From positions 166,501-230,500 of the forward strand of contig WBZZ01002600.1 in assembly GCA_019918135.1 (NCBI GenBank): a stretch of DNA of 64,000 nt, in the 5' to 3' direction. The stretch is from Paulinella micropora (taxonomy: Eukaryota > Cercozoa > Imbricatea > Euglyphida > Paulinellidae). The notes under the pieces were generated by a model. The model was not told the origin of the DNA. It did not search any database and saw only the letters and a program-made list of their open reading frames with translations. This document shows, piece after piece, positions 47,313 to 56,500 of this stretch (the stretch's first letter is position 1; the number at the start of each line of letters is the position of its first letter). Position numbers and translations under genes: made by a program.

Positions 47313-47876
47313 TTATTCTTCGCGTTCCGGCCTACTAGTTGCTGCGCGCGTTTTTTCTCCGCCGCGCAGAAACACAAAGTCACAGCTGTGTAGTTCCAAC
47401 GCGACCGACCTCGGCGGGCCCCTCGGTGGGGGCGCGTGGATGTGCACGTGGGGTTTGTACACAAACAAATAGGCCTCGTCGCTCTTGCCGGAGGGTTGCG
47501 ATCCCGGCACGGTGTGCGCACGGCCGCGCCGGCGCCGGCCGCCCGCACGCACGGACTCTCGGCCGGCGCCGCTGGCGGCGCCGGCCAGCTGGATCGGAAG
47601 CGGCGGTGACCAGCTGATGCGGCCGGGCTTGGCAACGTCCTTGGCCTCTTCCTGGCCGCTGCTGCTGCTGTAACCGTGCAACGACCTGAGCTCCTCGCAG
47701 GTTTGTTGGTGCGAGGGCAGCAGCGTCCACTGCAGCGACGCGTGGCACTTTTTCAGCTCCGCCACGCATTCCGGGTTGTTGGACGGCATCTCCCCGGGCG
47801 CCACGACCCCCGACGCGTCCTGCAGCGCCTTGCCGACCGCCCAGACCCAAAAAATCTCTCCCTTGGGGACATTCAT
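47313..47876 (-). CDS. hypothetical protein
   Basis: 187 residues from ATG 47876; the frame upstream is Pro-rich from C-run DNA and unlikely. No family recognised. Contains an Arg-rich hairpin-coded stretch (AGGRRRRGRAH; GGCGCCGGCC palindromes at about 47525-47585) and ends in FLRGGEKTRAATSRPEREE. Converges with the 45.5-kb gene, with a T/A-rich 3' region (GTAATAATTTTTTTATG) between them. Confidence 0.55.
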   Translation of the reverse strand: MNVPKGEIFWVWAVGKALQDASGVVAPGEMPSNNPECVAELKKCHASLQWTLLPSHQQTCEELRSLHGYSSSSGQEEAKDVAKPGRISWSPPLPIQLAGAASGAGRESVRAGGRRRRGRAHTVPGSQPSGKSDEAYLFVYKPHVHIHAPPPRGPPRSVALELHSCDFVFLRGGEKTRAATSRPEREE

Positions 47877-48198
47877 GAAGCAAGAAATACAAGTAGTAGT
47901 AGGTTGAGCGCGGCACAGAATAAAGAAAAGGAAATGACAGGCGCTGCAAGAAGGGGGAGGGGGGAAAGAGGCGGGGGGAAGAGAAGGGGAGAAAAGAAAA
48001 GACGGGAAGGGGGGAGGGGCGGGGCGGGGGGAAGGGGAGGTGGGGGGATGGCTGTGCCCCAAGGAGTCACATTGCCTCGTCTCCTCTTTTTTTTTCTCTT
48101 GGCTCTAGTACTTAGTACTAATATTAATAAGAAAAAAGACCAAAGGACCCTGTAGATTTTCTACCCCCTCCGCGCTGCCCGCCCCCTCTCGACCCCAA

Positions 48199-50352
48199 AT
48201 GTCTGCCTCTTTGCTCAAGCCTGGTTGGGCTCTGATTGTCGTGGACATGCAGAACGATTTTATGCACCCACGCGGATCTATGTGTCTTGGGACAGAAGAC
48301 ACAAGAAGCCAGTGCATCCAAGCTGTGCGCGAGCTGGTAGATATTACTGGCTGGGATCTGGTGGTATTTACGCGCGACAAGCACCCTGCGCAATGCCCAG
48401 GCCCCAACGGAGTGACAAAGCCTGGGCACATATCGTTCCAAAGCTCAGACTACCACAAAGATGTGTCTCAGGATAGTGCCACTACTACGGAGCTGGCTAA
48501 TTATGTGGAAAAGCTGAAAAAAGAAGGCAAAGAGGCTACAACGATACCTGCAGGGATTTTGGCGCGGCACAACGACCATATCACGAACTATAAGCAGGGG
48601 CAGAGAGTTGCAGTCACGATCGATAAGGATGGAAATGAAGTGAAGACGACGACGACGTATGTCGAATCTTATTCGGTGGGGACAAGAGTTGTCCAGGAAG
48701 AGAAGTCAGAGCATGCAGGCTGCTCCAGGCGGGTAATTGCGGAACAAACACAGAGCGTTAAAAATCAAGATCTGTGGCCGGATCATTGTGTCATGGGCGA
48801 GTGGGGATCGGACATCATCGACGAGCTACGCGAGGTAGCCCCGCTATTTAAGCCCGGGGCGAGGCAGCCAGAGACCGCGCTGGATTACGTGCATTATTTG
48901 CAGATCACCAGCTTGGAGAGAGCCACGCTCAGCTTGCGCTCTTCTTCAACAAATCGAGGCATGTTTTTTGATAAAGGCACGGACCGCAAATACGATTCTT
49001 ACTCCGCCATCTTCGACAAGAGAGATGCAGCAGCAGCTACCGGCAGAAAGTGGGAGGTCCTGAACCAAAATCCTTGGAGCAGTGTCATCCGGGAATGTAC
49101 TCTGACTCAAATTCTGAAAGCTCAGGGTATTCGTAACGTCTGCGTAGTCGGGGTCGCGTCTGACTTCTGCGTCAAGGAAACTGCTAAAGGCCTTGTGGCA
49201 AAGGAATTCAACGTCTTTGTTGTCAAGTCAGCAACTCTGACTTGCAAGACGGAGGTTAATTGGGGTCCTTCCACTGAAAAGGGTCCAGTAAACACAGACA
49301 TGGTATTGGTGCGAATCACTCCCAAAGAAAACATCAACGAATTCCGTCAGGGAAATTACATGCAAGAGCCGCTTGCTAATTCCATCCTTTATTCGACATC
49401 CCAGGCTGCGCGCAAGTTGTATTCGCAAATTTCCTTCAGGCTCCAAGAAACTACTGTCGACTTGCTGATACAAAGGGCCCGAAAGGCTCAAGCCGAATTG
49501 GCAGCCAATAGCCCCACGTTGCCTACCAAAAAAGAACACTGGCTCTCCAAGGTCTGGGTCCGGGATGCATATTTTCTTGCTTTTAACGCTAGACTTGCGG
49601 GAGACACAAAAGACAAGATGGGCCCTATGCACACTTGTCTGTCCTACGAATGCAGATCTCCTCTGACTGACTTGGACTCGAAAACCGATCGACGCCCGCT
49701 TTTTGCTCGGGTATTGGAAGAAGAAAAAGGGATGAGGGCGAATTTGAAAGCTTCAGAGTATTCTACCGCCTTATCTACGGAGGGAAAGCCGCAATGTATT
49801 GCCGCGCTAGCTGACTTGAACATGCCCTTTACCTCCTCGATGGGTCCCAACGTAATCTTGCTGTTCAAGAATACGAACGCGACGGGGAAAGGCTACGATT
49901 ACGGACAAAAGAGGGTCAATTTCTTTGACACCGAGACGGGAGCTGAGAAAACAACAGTTCTCAAGAGAGCACAGGCGCTGCTGCAGGCTAAAGCAGACTT
50001 TGTAAACAGGTACGCGTTGGCCATGCTGCATTTGGTGCTCGAGAACATGAAGACTTACTTGTGTGATTTCACTTACGTCTACCAAGGCACCACACCAGTC
50101 CAGGTTGCCCCGGAAAGTCCCGAGAGAAACGAATACATTGCGCAAATGCGACAAGGGCAGGACAATATTTATTCACTTGCACTGACCGTGCGTGCCCTTA
50201 ATAACCCTCAAGTGAAGCTAACTTTTGCTGACTGCGGCGATTACTTTGTAGTATACGACGGGCTCCGTAAAGTGTATGCGCAGGCTAGCAGATATTATGA
50301 ACAAAGCGAATCCAATCAGCTAGAAGCTCTGAAGAAGTTTGGATGGAATTAG
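48199..50352 (+). CDS. enlarged nicotinamidase-like hydrolase
   Basis: 717 residues from ATG 48199. Isochorismatase-fold nicotinamidase, which turns nicotinamide into nicotinate: VVD16MQNDF, metal ligands in TRDKHP and GHISF, LWPDHCV at about residue 194, lysine K259 in DKGTDRKYDSYSAIFD and nucleophile C324 in VVGVASDFCVKETA. All three catalytic residues (D16, K259, C324) are present. The usual enzyme is 180-230 residues; here about 100 residues are inserted before LWPDHC and about 365 follow the catalytic domain, with no known domain. Codon use is moderate-GC. The next open frame follows directly after the stop in the same frame. NAD salvage is the expected role. Confidence 0.85.
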   Translation: MSASLLKPGWALIVVDMQNDFMHPRGSMCLGTEDTRSQCIQAVRELVDITGWDLVVFTRDKHPAQCPGPNGVTKPGHISFQSSDYHKDVSQDSATTTELANYVEKLKKEGKEATTIPAGILARHNDHITNYKQGQRVAVTIDKDGNEVKTTTTYVESYSVGTRVVQEEKSEHAGCSRRVIAEQTQSVKNQDLWPDHCVMGEWGSDIIDELREVAPLFKPGARQPETALDYVHYLQITSLERATLSLRSSSTNRGMFFDKGTDRKYDSYSAIFDKRDAAAATGRKWEVLNQNPWSSVIRECTLTQILKAQGIRNVCVVGVASDFCVKETAKGLVAKEFNVFVVKSATLTCKTEVNWGPSTEKGPVNTDMVLVRITPKENINEFRQGNYMQEPLANSILYSTSQAARKLYSQISFRLQETTVDLLIQRARKAQAELAANSPTLPTKKEHWLSKVWVRDAYFLAFNARLAGDTKDKMGPMHTCLSYECRSPLTDLDSKTDRRPLFARVLEEEKGMRANLKASEYSTALSTEGKPQCIAALADLNMPFTSSMGPNVILLFKNTNATGKGYDYGQKRVNFFDTETGAEKTTVLKRAQALLQAKADFVNRYALAMLHLVLENMKTYLCDFTYVYQGTTPVQVAPESPERNEYIAQMRQGQDNIYSLALTVRALNNPQVKLTFADCGDYFVVYDGLRKVYAQASRYYEQSESNQLEALKKFGWN

Positions 50353-50835
50353 CAACTTTTTTTCCAGACGTACGTGGACTCGCGCCAGAGCGAGAATGAC
50401 GCTGCAGAGGGGCCGCAATTCTCCATCTGCTCGCCGCACGCACAGAGCTTTTTGTATCCTGTTCAAGGGACGAACGCCCAAGCCAACACGGAGGTGCACG
50501 AAAAATTTATGCGCGCCTACGAACGCGTGGTCGCCAGAATGGCCGACTGGTTCGCCAAAGACGGCTACGACTCGCAAGAAGCTGTCAAGCCCAAAGCTTT
50601 CGTGGACGCACACGCTTGCTTGCATATGTGCAATGAAATCCTTGGCAACCAAGAGAAAAAAGACAAGGACGTGTCCAAGCCTTCTTCACAACAGCAAAAT
50701 GCGGGCGGGAATAGCAATTCCAAGCCAAACAAAGCCAGCACAGGTAACAGAGTGCAACAGAAAAGACGCACAGGCTCTCCTAGATTGGACAGATTAATCG
50801 ATGAAGTCGACTCTTATAGTGATGATGAAGACTAG
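50353..50835 (+). CDS. open frame in register with and directly after the nicotinamidase
   Basis: About 160 codons without an early ATG begin right after the TAG of the nicotinamidase, in the same frame (QLFFQTYVDSRQSENDAAEG...). The sequence is protein-like: a helical middle (VHEKFMRAYERVVARMADWF; CLHMCNEIL) and a polar, basic tail ending in DEVDSYSDDED. The stop is followed by CAA, as in leaky UAG-CAA contexts of plant viruses. So this may be a read-through extension, a separate small protein from a GTG/internal ATG, or leftover. A copy of the region coding for CNEILGNQEKK lies at 57121. Confidence 0.5.
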   Translation, partial: QLFFQTYVDSRQSENDAAEGPQFSICSPHAQSFLYPVQGTNAQANTEVHEKFMRAYERVVARMADWFAKDGYDSQEAVKPKAFVDAHACLHMCNEILGNQEKKDKDVSKPSSQQQNAGGNSNSKPNKASTGNRVQQKRRTGSPRLDRLIDEVDSYSDDED

Positions 50836-50918
50836 AGCGTCGTCAGTAATTACGCGATTAAAAAGCAATTTTAACAAAAAAAAATCAGTCCAAACAAAAC
50901 TGTTTATTAATATTCAAA

Positions 50919-51656
50919 TCACCAAAGCTCGAGGTCGGAGAGGTCGAGCCCCTGCATGGCGCGACGGGAGGCCTGCGCGGAAAAACGAAGAGCCGCGCGC
51001 GTTGTCGCCGGCGACAAGTACGTGGCTTTGGCTGGCAATAGCATGGAGCCAAATTTGGCATTCATGATCTGTGGGATTAGGGCATAATTGCGTGGATGAT
51101 CCAGCCCGCCTTGCGCTGTCGGCACGATGTGATCGATGTTGAACAAAAGTCTCCGTCGCCCGTCCGTGTCAAAATACTGAGAAAAGCAAGGGAGCCGACG
51201 GTTCTCCAAGATCCATTTTCTCACAAGCGCGCGCGACATGAAGCGTTTCTCGTTGCACAGTGGTACTACACGCCCTAAATAGACCGGGCGCGTCTGTATT
51301 TCGGATAATGGGTGCAGATCTGACAGCTGTCTCTCGATGGCCGCCAGCCCCTCCCTCCCCGCCTTGTCTTCCAACAGCCAAGAGTCATCGTCCTTCAGGC
51401 GCACCGAGTCCAGCACAATGCCGAGAAAATTCAAAAGGTCGTTCAAATATACACACTGCACTGCAGCCCCCCAGGAGCCGTCTCCCTGAGTAAAGCGCAC
51501 AAGCTGGGTTTTCAGAGCTCCGTCGCCTGCCTTTTGCTTGTCGGCGCTTGCCCGTGCTTTTTCTAAATAGAGGCGCGCGTTCTGCTCTGAGCAGCCGAGC
51601 AGTTTGACCAGCAGCGGGAGCAAGGGCACCAGCTTTTCTTTGGCCACAACTGGCAT
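50919..51656 (-). CDS. HNH endonuclease-like protein
   Basis: 245 residues from ATG 51656. An N-terminal helical domain of about 165 residues (NARLYLEKARASADKQ; LNDLLNFLGIVLDSV) precedes an HNH domain at residues about 170-205: FNIDHIVPTAQGGLDHPRNYALIPQIMNAKFG, with the DH, the central Asn and the C-terminal N-x-K-F-G of the motif. Such genes cut DNA and often spread as free-standing homing-type elements. A partial second copy without the HNH domain lies at 57479-58015, and both copies share their downstream and upstream DNA. Confidence 0.75.
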   Translation of the reverse strand: MPVVAKEKLVPLLPLLVKLLGCSEQNARLYLEKARASADKQKAGDGALKTQLVRFTQGDGSWGAAVQCVYLNDLLNFLGIVLDSVRLKDDDSWLLEDKAGREGLAAIERQLSDLHPLSEIQTRPVYLGRVVPLCNEKRFMSRALVRKWILENRRLPCFSQYFDTDGRRRLLFNIDHIVPTAQGGLDHPRNYALIPQIMNAKFGSMLLPAKATYLSPATTRAALRFSAQASRRAMQGLDLSDLELW

Positions 51657-51903
51657 TTTTTTTAAAAAAAGAAACTAAAATATGCGAAGAGCCTGCGAGG
51701 GGAGAGGGAGGGGGGGGGAGAGGGCTGGTGTCGGAAAGGGAGGGGAGGGGGAGAGATGCTTAGTGGAGGAGTTTCATGTATTTATTTTTTTCGAAGCCTC
51801 TGCGCCCTTCCTCTCCCCCCCCCCCCTCCCTGCTCCTTGAGCCCCCCTGGGCTCAGGGGAGGGGAGAGGGGAGGTTGTAGAAAGGATTTTTGGAGACGAG
51901 GAC

Positions 51904-51926
51904 GGGGGGGGCGCCCCGCCCCCCCC
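51904..51926. repeat. G-run/C-run palindrome
   Basis: G8-CG-C4-G-C8, about 250 bases upstream of the HNH gene start on the minus strand. Confidence 0.7.
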
Positions 51927-52607
51927 TTTTTTTCTCTTCCTGCCCTCTTTTTTGAGCCCCCTGAGCCCGGGGGGCTCAAGGAGAGGGGGGAGGGCGAGAG
52001 AAAAGAAAAGGGAGGATGGGGAACAAAATTAGGCAGACTTTCTTTGGGGGGGGCTCGCGCAAAAAAGACGCTGGTGCTGAGTTGCAGATTCGGCAGGGGC
52101 AATTTAAAGCCAACAGCTATACGTCTTTTGTTTTTAATTAAAAGAAAAGCTTTTTTTTTCTTTTTAGTCTGAACGCAAGAAAACCGGTCTTCAAATTATA
52201 ATCCTTTACCAGAGCTCGAGAGGTCGCCGGCCCTACGTTCTAAGAAAGGGGGGAGGGGGAATAGAAGAGGGGAAGGGAGGGGAGAAGGGGAGGAAGAGGG
52301 GGAAGGGGAAGAAAAGGGGGAGCCCCCCTCCCCCTCTCTCTCCCTCTCCCCTCTCTCTTCCCCTCTCCCCGAAGAAGAAGGGGGAGAGGGGGGAGAGAGT
52401 TGCGCAGGATTTGTCATTTGCACACCCCCAAAGGAAATTTGGCGCAAAGTTTTTTGTGCGTACGATATGGCCAAAAAAGGCAGCGCCCTCCGGGTTTTAC
52501 GGTAGAACTGCCTTTTTTAACCATATCACTCTTAAAATTCTGCTATACCACACCCCGAGTGGGAGAAAGTACAACAAAAAAAAGACAATAATTGTTTAAT
52601 TAAAAAA

Positions 52608-52830
52608 GCTTGACAAAGCCCTTCGCACAAGATTTGAGGCAGAATGGAAAGGTGCATTTGAAGGAACGCTGAAAATTCACACCTGCAAGGCTTGCAGCAG
52701 CGACGACGACGTTTTTGCAGACAGTGAAACAAAGACAAAAGCTGAGTTTTTGCTCCAACAGCTGGGCGAGCTGTTAAAAGAAGGCGGTCAGCTTTGCATA
52801 GAAATGCTGGATCTAGCCGTAAGAGTGTAG
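52608..52830 (+). pseudogene. C-terminal remnant of an unknown gene
   Basis: Roughly 73 codons of protein-like sequence (FEAEWKGAFEGTLKIHTCKA, then AEFLLQQLGELLKEGGQLCI) ending in TAG at 52828, with no start codon before the last dozen residues. It follows the duplicated block directly, so the duplication probably truncated the gene. A 3' module follows at 52870, supporting a former transcript. Confidence 0.45.
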
Positions 52831-53094
52831 AATAATTTGTAATTAACCTAGTACAACAGGAATCTTTCTTACCAAGATTAAAACTTTGTCAGGGATTTTT
52901 TTTATTAAGTTTCTTTCGTACATTCTAAGAGAGACTCGAGAGCGTGCCCGCTGATTTCATGTGCATGCTGCAGGCCGTCCTTGTGTGGCAATGATTGTGT
53001 CCACAGAAACATGATGGCAAAACCTAAAAAGCAGTCAAAACCTAAAAAGCAGTCAAATAAGTAGTACGGGAAAGGGGGGGGGAGACCGCCGCGG

Positions 53095-54474
53095 TTAGCA
53101 CGTGACGACGCGCAGACCGGTACGCTGGCGCAGCCTCGCGAGCTCGTCGAGGTTGGTCTTGCTCAGCCGGGTCCCGCGCAGGTCCAGGCTAGCCAGCGCG
53201 GGCAGGCGGGCCAGACTGTCTAGGTTGGTCAGGGCGCCGTCGTGCTCGCGCACGTCCAGGGCGCGCAGTCGCGGCGTGTAGCCCAGGGCGCCGCCGTCCA
53301 CGTCTGCCGTGCAGCCCACGAGCCTCAGTCGGCGCAGCGCGTACGCGTCGCCGAAGCGCAGGCCGCGCAGGCACGCGCTCCCGCTCACCACTACTTCCTC
53401 GGCTGTGGCTACCAGGTGGTCCAAGTCCTGCAGGAACAGGACCCGCACCACACAGGCGCGGCGCAGGGCCGGCAGGCACTGGCCGAAGAAGGCCGACGTG
53501 CGCAGGCCGGCGTTGCTGAGCCACAAACTCTGTACGCGGGGCAGGCGGGGGCTGGCCAGCTGCAGCACCTCGTCGCTGAGCAGGCCGTTGCTGTCGTGCC
53601 AGCACAAGCGCCGCAGCCCGGGGAGCTGCGCTAAGCAGCGCAGCAGGTCCGCCACGTCCTCGGGCGAGCGGGCCCCGTAGTTCAGGCTCAGTTCTTCCAG
53701 CTGCGTTAGGCGCGCCAGGACCGGCAGCACGCTGGCCCCGACCGATTGGTCCCGGCTGAATTTCAGCGTCCGCAGCCCGCGCAGCCCGGCCAAGGACACG
53801 GGGCAGCGCGATCTGCCAAAGTGTGGCAGGTGCAGCTCCTGCAGCTGCCGCAACCCGCGCAGCGCCTCGTGCAGCCGTGCCCGTGCACACTTACCACCCT
53901 CCAGCGATAGGCGCACGAGGTTGGGCAGGGCCGCCAGCCAGCGCAGGTCGGGCACGGTGCCGCAGCGCACGAAGCCCAGGCTCTGCAACCCCGACAGCAG
54001 GCCAAGTGGCCACAGCGCCTCGTCGTCCCGGAAGGTACGGCAGTGCTCGAACTGCAGTGTGTCCAAATGGGGCCAGCCCCGCAGGCAGTTGAGCTCAGAC
54101 GTGCGGTCCGGCGCGTTCCAGGACACCAAACGCACGGAACGGGCGGCGCAGAGCCACGCCCGGCAGGTACGCAGGGTGCCCGCCGCCGAGACGCTCGAGT
54201 CCACGACCGGGTGCAGCAACGAGCTGTCGTGCCGCGACAGCACAGCGCACGAGCGCGGGCTGGGCAGGCGCGGCAGCCGTAGGTCGGGCGGCCACGCACG
54301 CTGCCAGCAGGCATGGCCCAGCCAGCCCGCCCGTGACAGGCACAAGAGACGGAACAGGTACTGGTGCGGTAGGAAGGACAAGATCAGCAGGGCTACGTCC
54401 GTCGAGAGATTCGGCCGCGGCTTCTTGCGCGCCGCTGGCAGGCAGTCGTCACCACTCCGCGGGCGTGGCGGCAT
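53095..54474 (-). CDS. F-box-like leucine-rich-repeat protein
   Basis: 459 residues from ATG 54474. F-box-like segment at about residues 24-50 (NLSTDVALLILSFLPHQYLFRLLCLSRAG), then about twelve leucine-rich repeats (L-x-x-L-x-F-x-x-C; LRRLRLVGC; LASLDLRGTRL), the usual layout of F-box/LRR substrate receptors of SCF ubiquitin ligases. Very GC-rich, with antisense open frames as shadows. Unlike the LRR-like proteins at 22-26 kb, the repeats are regular. Confidence 0.75.
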   Translation of the reverse strand: MPPRPRSGDDCLPAARKKPRPNLSTDVALLILSFLPHQYLFRLLCLSRAGWLGHACWQRAWPPDLRLPRLPSPRSCAVLSRHDSSLLHPVVDSSVSAAGTLRTCRAWLCAARSVRLVSWNAPDRTSELNCLRGWPHLDTLQFEHCRTFRDDEALWPLGLLSGLQSLGFVRCGTVPDLRWLAALPNLVRLSLEGGKCARARLHEALRGLRQLQELHLPHFGRSRCPVSLAGLRGLRTLKFSRDQSVGASVLPVLARLTQLEELSLNYGARSPEDVADLLRCLAQLPGLRRLCWHDSNGLLSDEVLQLASPRLPRVQSLWLSNAGLRTSAFFGQCLPALRRACVVRVLFLQDLDHLVATAEEVVVSGSACLRGLRFGDAYALRRLRLVGCTADVDGGALGYTPRLRALDVREHDGALTNLDSLARLPALASLDLRGTRLSKTNLDELARLRQRTGLRVVTC

Positions 54475-55161
54475 TTGGGGGCTAGCACCGGAATCTACGG
54501 TACAGTTTTTGTGGTGCACGAAAATGCAGCGCTAAACACGGCAAGCTTCCACGAAAAGTTTTTTTCCGTCGAGGCTGCGGCACTAGCAGCTCTCTACCCT
54601 TGCCAAACAAGCCGAGATTCTGCGGGGTGGGGGACTTGCGCCCTCCCTCCCCCCCCCCCCCCCCCCGGGGAAGGAGGAGGGACAACCCCCCTTCCTCTTT
54701 TCCCTGCAAATCCCCCCCCTCCCCTTCCCGGGCTGGATCCAGGCCTCCCCAGCGCCTTGGTATTATATGGTCAACATGTGCCCGAACGCCTCCCGGCGCA
54801 AAGTACGCTGTTAGAAGTGGATGCTCGCGATTGGCGCGTGCCCCTTTGGCGTTCTTGTGCCGATGCGCCAGCTCCCCTAATCTACGCCGCAGACTTCGCT
54901 CAGTGACAGTTAATCATTAAAGCTTTGTCAAAAGAAATTTATTAAATTTTTTCTTGTAAATTCTTAGCGCCCCCCAGCCAACGGAAACTGTCTATCCTCT
55001 TTTTCTTGAGCCAAGCCAACGTAGTCTGTCCGGTAAAGAGTTTCGTGTGGCCCAGGATGTAGGCACGCACGTCCGAGGCTAGCCAAGGATCCAGACAGCG
55101 TTGTGCGTGCAGGACCGTAACATCGGCGGCGGGTCGCCCTGAGCGAGTACTCCACCGGCTC
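54475..55161. other. intergenic interval with 3' module
   Basis: C runs at 54650-54665, and near 54921-54970 a 3' module (AAGCTTTGTCAAAAGAAATT, TTCTTGTAAATTCTTAGCGC). A short open stretch ending in TGA at 54903 (SALVLYGQHVPERLPAQSTL) may be the end of a lost gene. No gene supported. Confidence 0.4.
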
Positions 55162-55890
55162 ATGGCGCTCGATCCAAAGCAAAAACAGAGCGCGCTCGTG
55201 ACGCCACTCAGCACGTGGGCCCCACGCCTAGAAGAGTTGGCGTTGGACTTTGAGTGGACCAGTCAATTATTGTCTAGCCGAGTCACGAAGCTGCTTGTTG
55301 GCTGCAATCATCTGCGCAAACTCAGCCTGACCGGCGGGTTTTTTTGGGGGGGGAGTGAGCTTGTTTTTCCCGAGACCTTAACCTCGCTCGTCCTGGAAAG
55401 CGGATCGCCCGTAACCAACACTAGCTTTTTGGACAATCTACGTTGCCTGCGACATTTGCAAATACAAGTTAAGAATGGGGAGAGGTACGACTGGAGCTGG
55501 GAGCGGTCGGCCGAAATCGCTACACGCCTGGAGAGCCTACGCCTGACCTGCGTGCCAATCGACGGACTGCCCCCCCACTGGCCGCGCTTGCGAGTCTTGG
55601 GCTTAGAATACTTAAGACCGGAGAGCTTAGAATGGCTGGGAAAATTCTCCGCGCCCGATTGTACGACGATGGAAATTTCTACGTTTTCCGTGATGATAAT
55701 ATCTGCGGTCCAGTGGCAAGTCTCGGAACTAACGGAATTGAAGCTAAATTATTGTGAAAGACCGCTTTTCATAGAGTCAGCTACCAAGCTCCGCAAACTA
55801 GAGCTGCGATTCTGTACATTTGACACCAAGCCAACGCTGCCGCAGACGCTAGAGGAGTTATCTCTAAACAATTGCGGCTTTGACCAATAA
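55162..55890 (+). CDS. leucine-rich-repeat protein, first open part
   Basis: 242 residues from ATG 55162. Seven or eight LRRs (LEELALDFEWTSQLL; LRKLSLTGGFF; LRVLGLEYLRPESLEWL; LTELKLNYCERPLF; LEELSLNNCGF). No F-box before the repeats, so it may be 5'-truncated relative to the gene at 53-54.5 kb. LRR sequence continues after the stop in the same frame (next entry), so the locus looks like one gene with about one break. Confidence 0.6.
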   Translation: MALDPKQKQSALVTPLSTWAPRLEELALDFEWTSQLLSSRVTKLLVGCNHLRKLSLTGGFFWGGSELVFPETLTSLVLESGSPVTNTSFLDNLRCLRHLQIQVKNGERYDWSWERSAEIATRLESLRLTCVPIDGLPPHWPRLRVLGLEYLRPESLEWLGKFSAPDCTTMEISTFSVMIISAVQWQVSELTELKLNYCERPLFIESATKLRKLELRFCTFDTKPTLPQTLEELSLNNCGFDQ

Positions 55891-55899
55891 GCTTCGGTA

Positions 55900-56319
55900 G
55901 TGGTTAATTGTCTTAAACTGCGGCGGCTGGAGATTAGAGGATGCTACGGGCTCAGGCTTCGGGCAGGGGGAATGTCGCAAGCGTTAGGGCATCCAGCCCA
56001 TGAGGTTTGGAGCCAGTTGGGGCAACTGGCAGTAACCGGCCTGACATCGCTCGCGGTGCACCAGGTAAGTAGCTTAGACCTGTCACAAGCATGCGGCGTG
56101 CTGGCACCAATGCACGGGCTGCGCGAACTAACGATCGCTGGACCTTGTAAGGACAGCAACAGCAGGCGCTTGTTGCACGACGTCCTCCCGCAATTACAGA
56201 ACCTGCGGTTCTTGAGCCTACCACACTGCCTGTTTGCCGCTAACCGCGTTGCTCAGTTGTCGACCCTGCGGACTCTGCTCCCGCACTGCGCAGAACTGGT
56301 GCTGACCTGCGCTGCTTAG
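55900..56319 (+). pseudogene. leucine-rich-repeat protein, second part of a split locus
   Basis: About 140 codons, in register with the preceding LRR frame and starting with LRR pattern (LKLRRLEIRGCYGLRL), continuing LTSLAVHQVSSLDLS, LRELTIAGP, LRFLSLPHC, to a terminal LVLTCAA. No ATG near its beginning. Either a read-through part or the tail of a decayed gene. Confidence 0.55.
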
Positions 56320-56500
56320 CGTCCCCTTCTTCCCCCCCCCCCCCCCCCTCCCTTCCCTCGCCAGCCCCCAGTCGCAAATTTGTCTTTTGTCTCCCCTTCC
56401 CCGTCTTTCGTCTATCAGGGGGGGAGAGGGTGACAAATGGTGGGGGGGGGGGGGGGTAAGAAGGCGTGCAAATTACAAAGCTCCTTCGCCAACCAAAATC

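Larger units (their letters stand above)
51657..53094. other. non-coding, duplicated, purine/pyrimidine-rich interval
   Basis: Holds palindromes of the TGAGCCC/GGGCTCA type at 51835-51857 and 51952-51978, a G/C palindrome at 51904-51926, polypurine and polypyrimidine blocks (52230-52395) able to pair with each other, and an AT-rich segment. Much of 51995-52625 is repeated at 58020-58915. A 3' module lies at 52870-52935. Apart from the frame remnant at 52608-52830, no gene is seen. Confidence 0.6.

Noticed and set aside
54475-54906. 143-codon + strand frame
   Set aside because: No ATG, interrupted by a C run coding for prolines; only its last 50 codons look like protein, so it is noted as a possible remnant.
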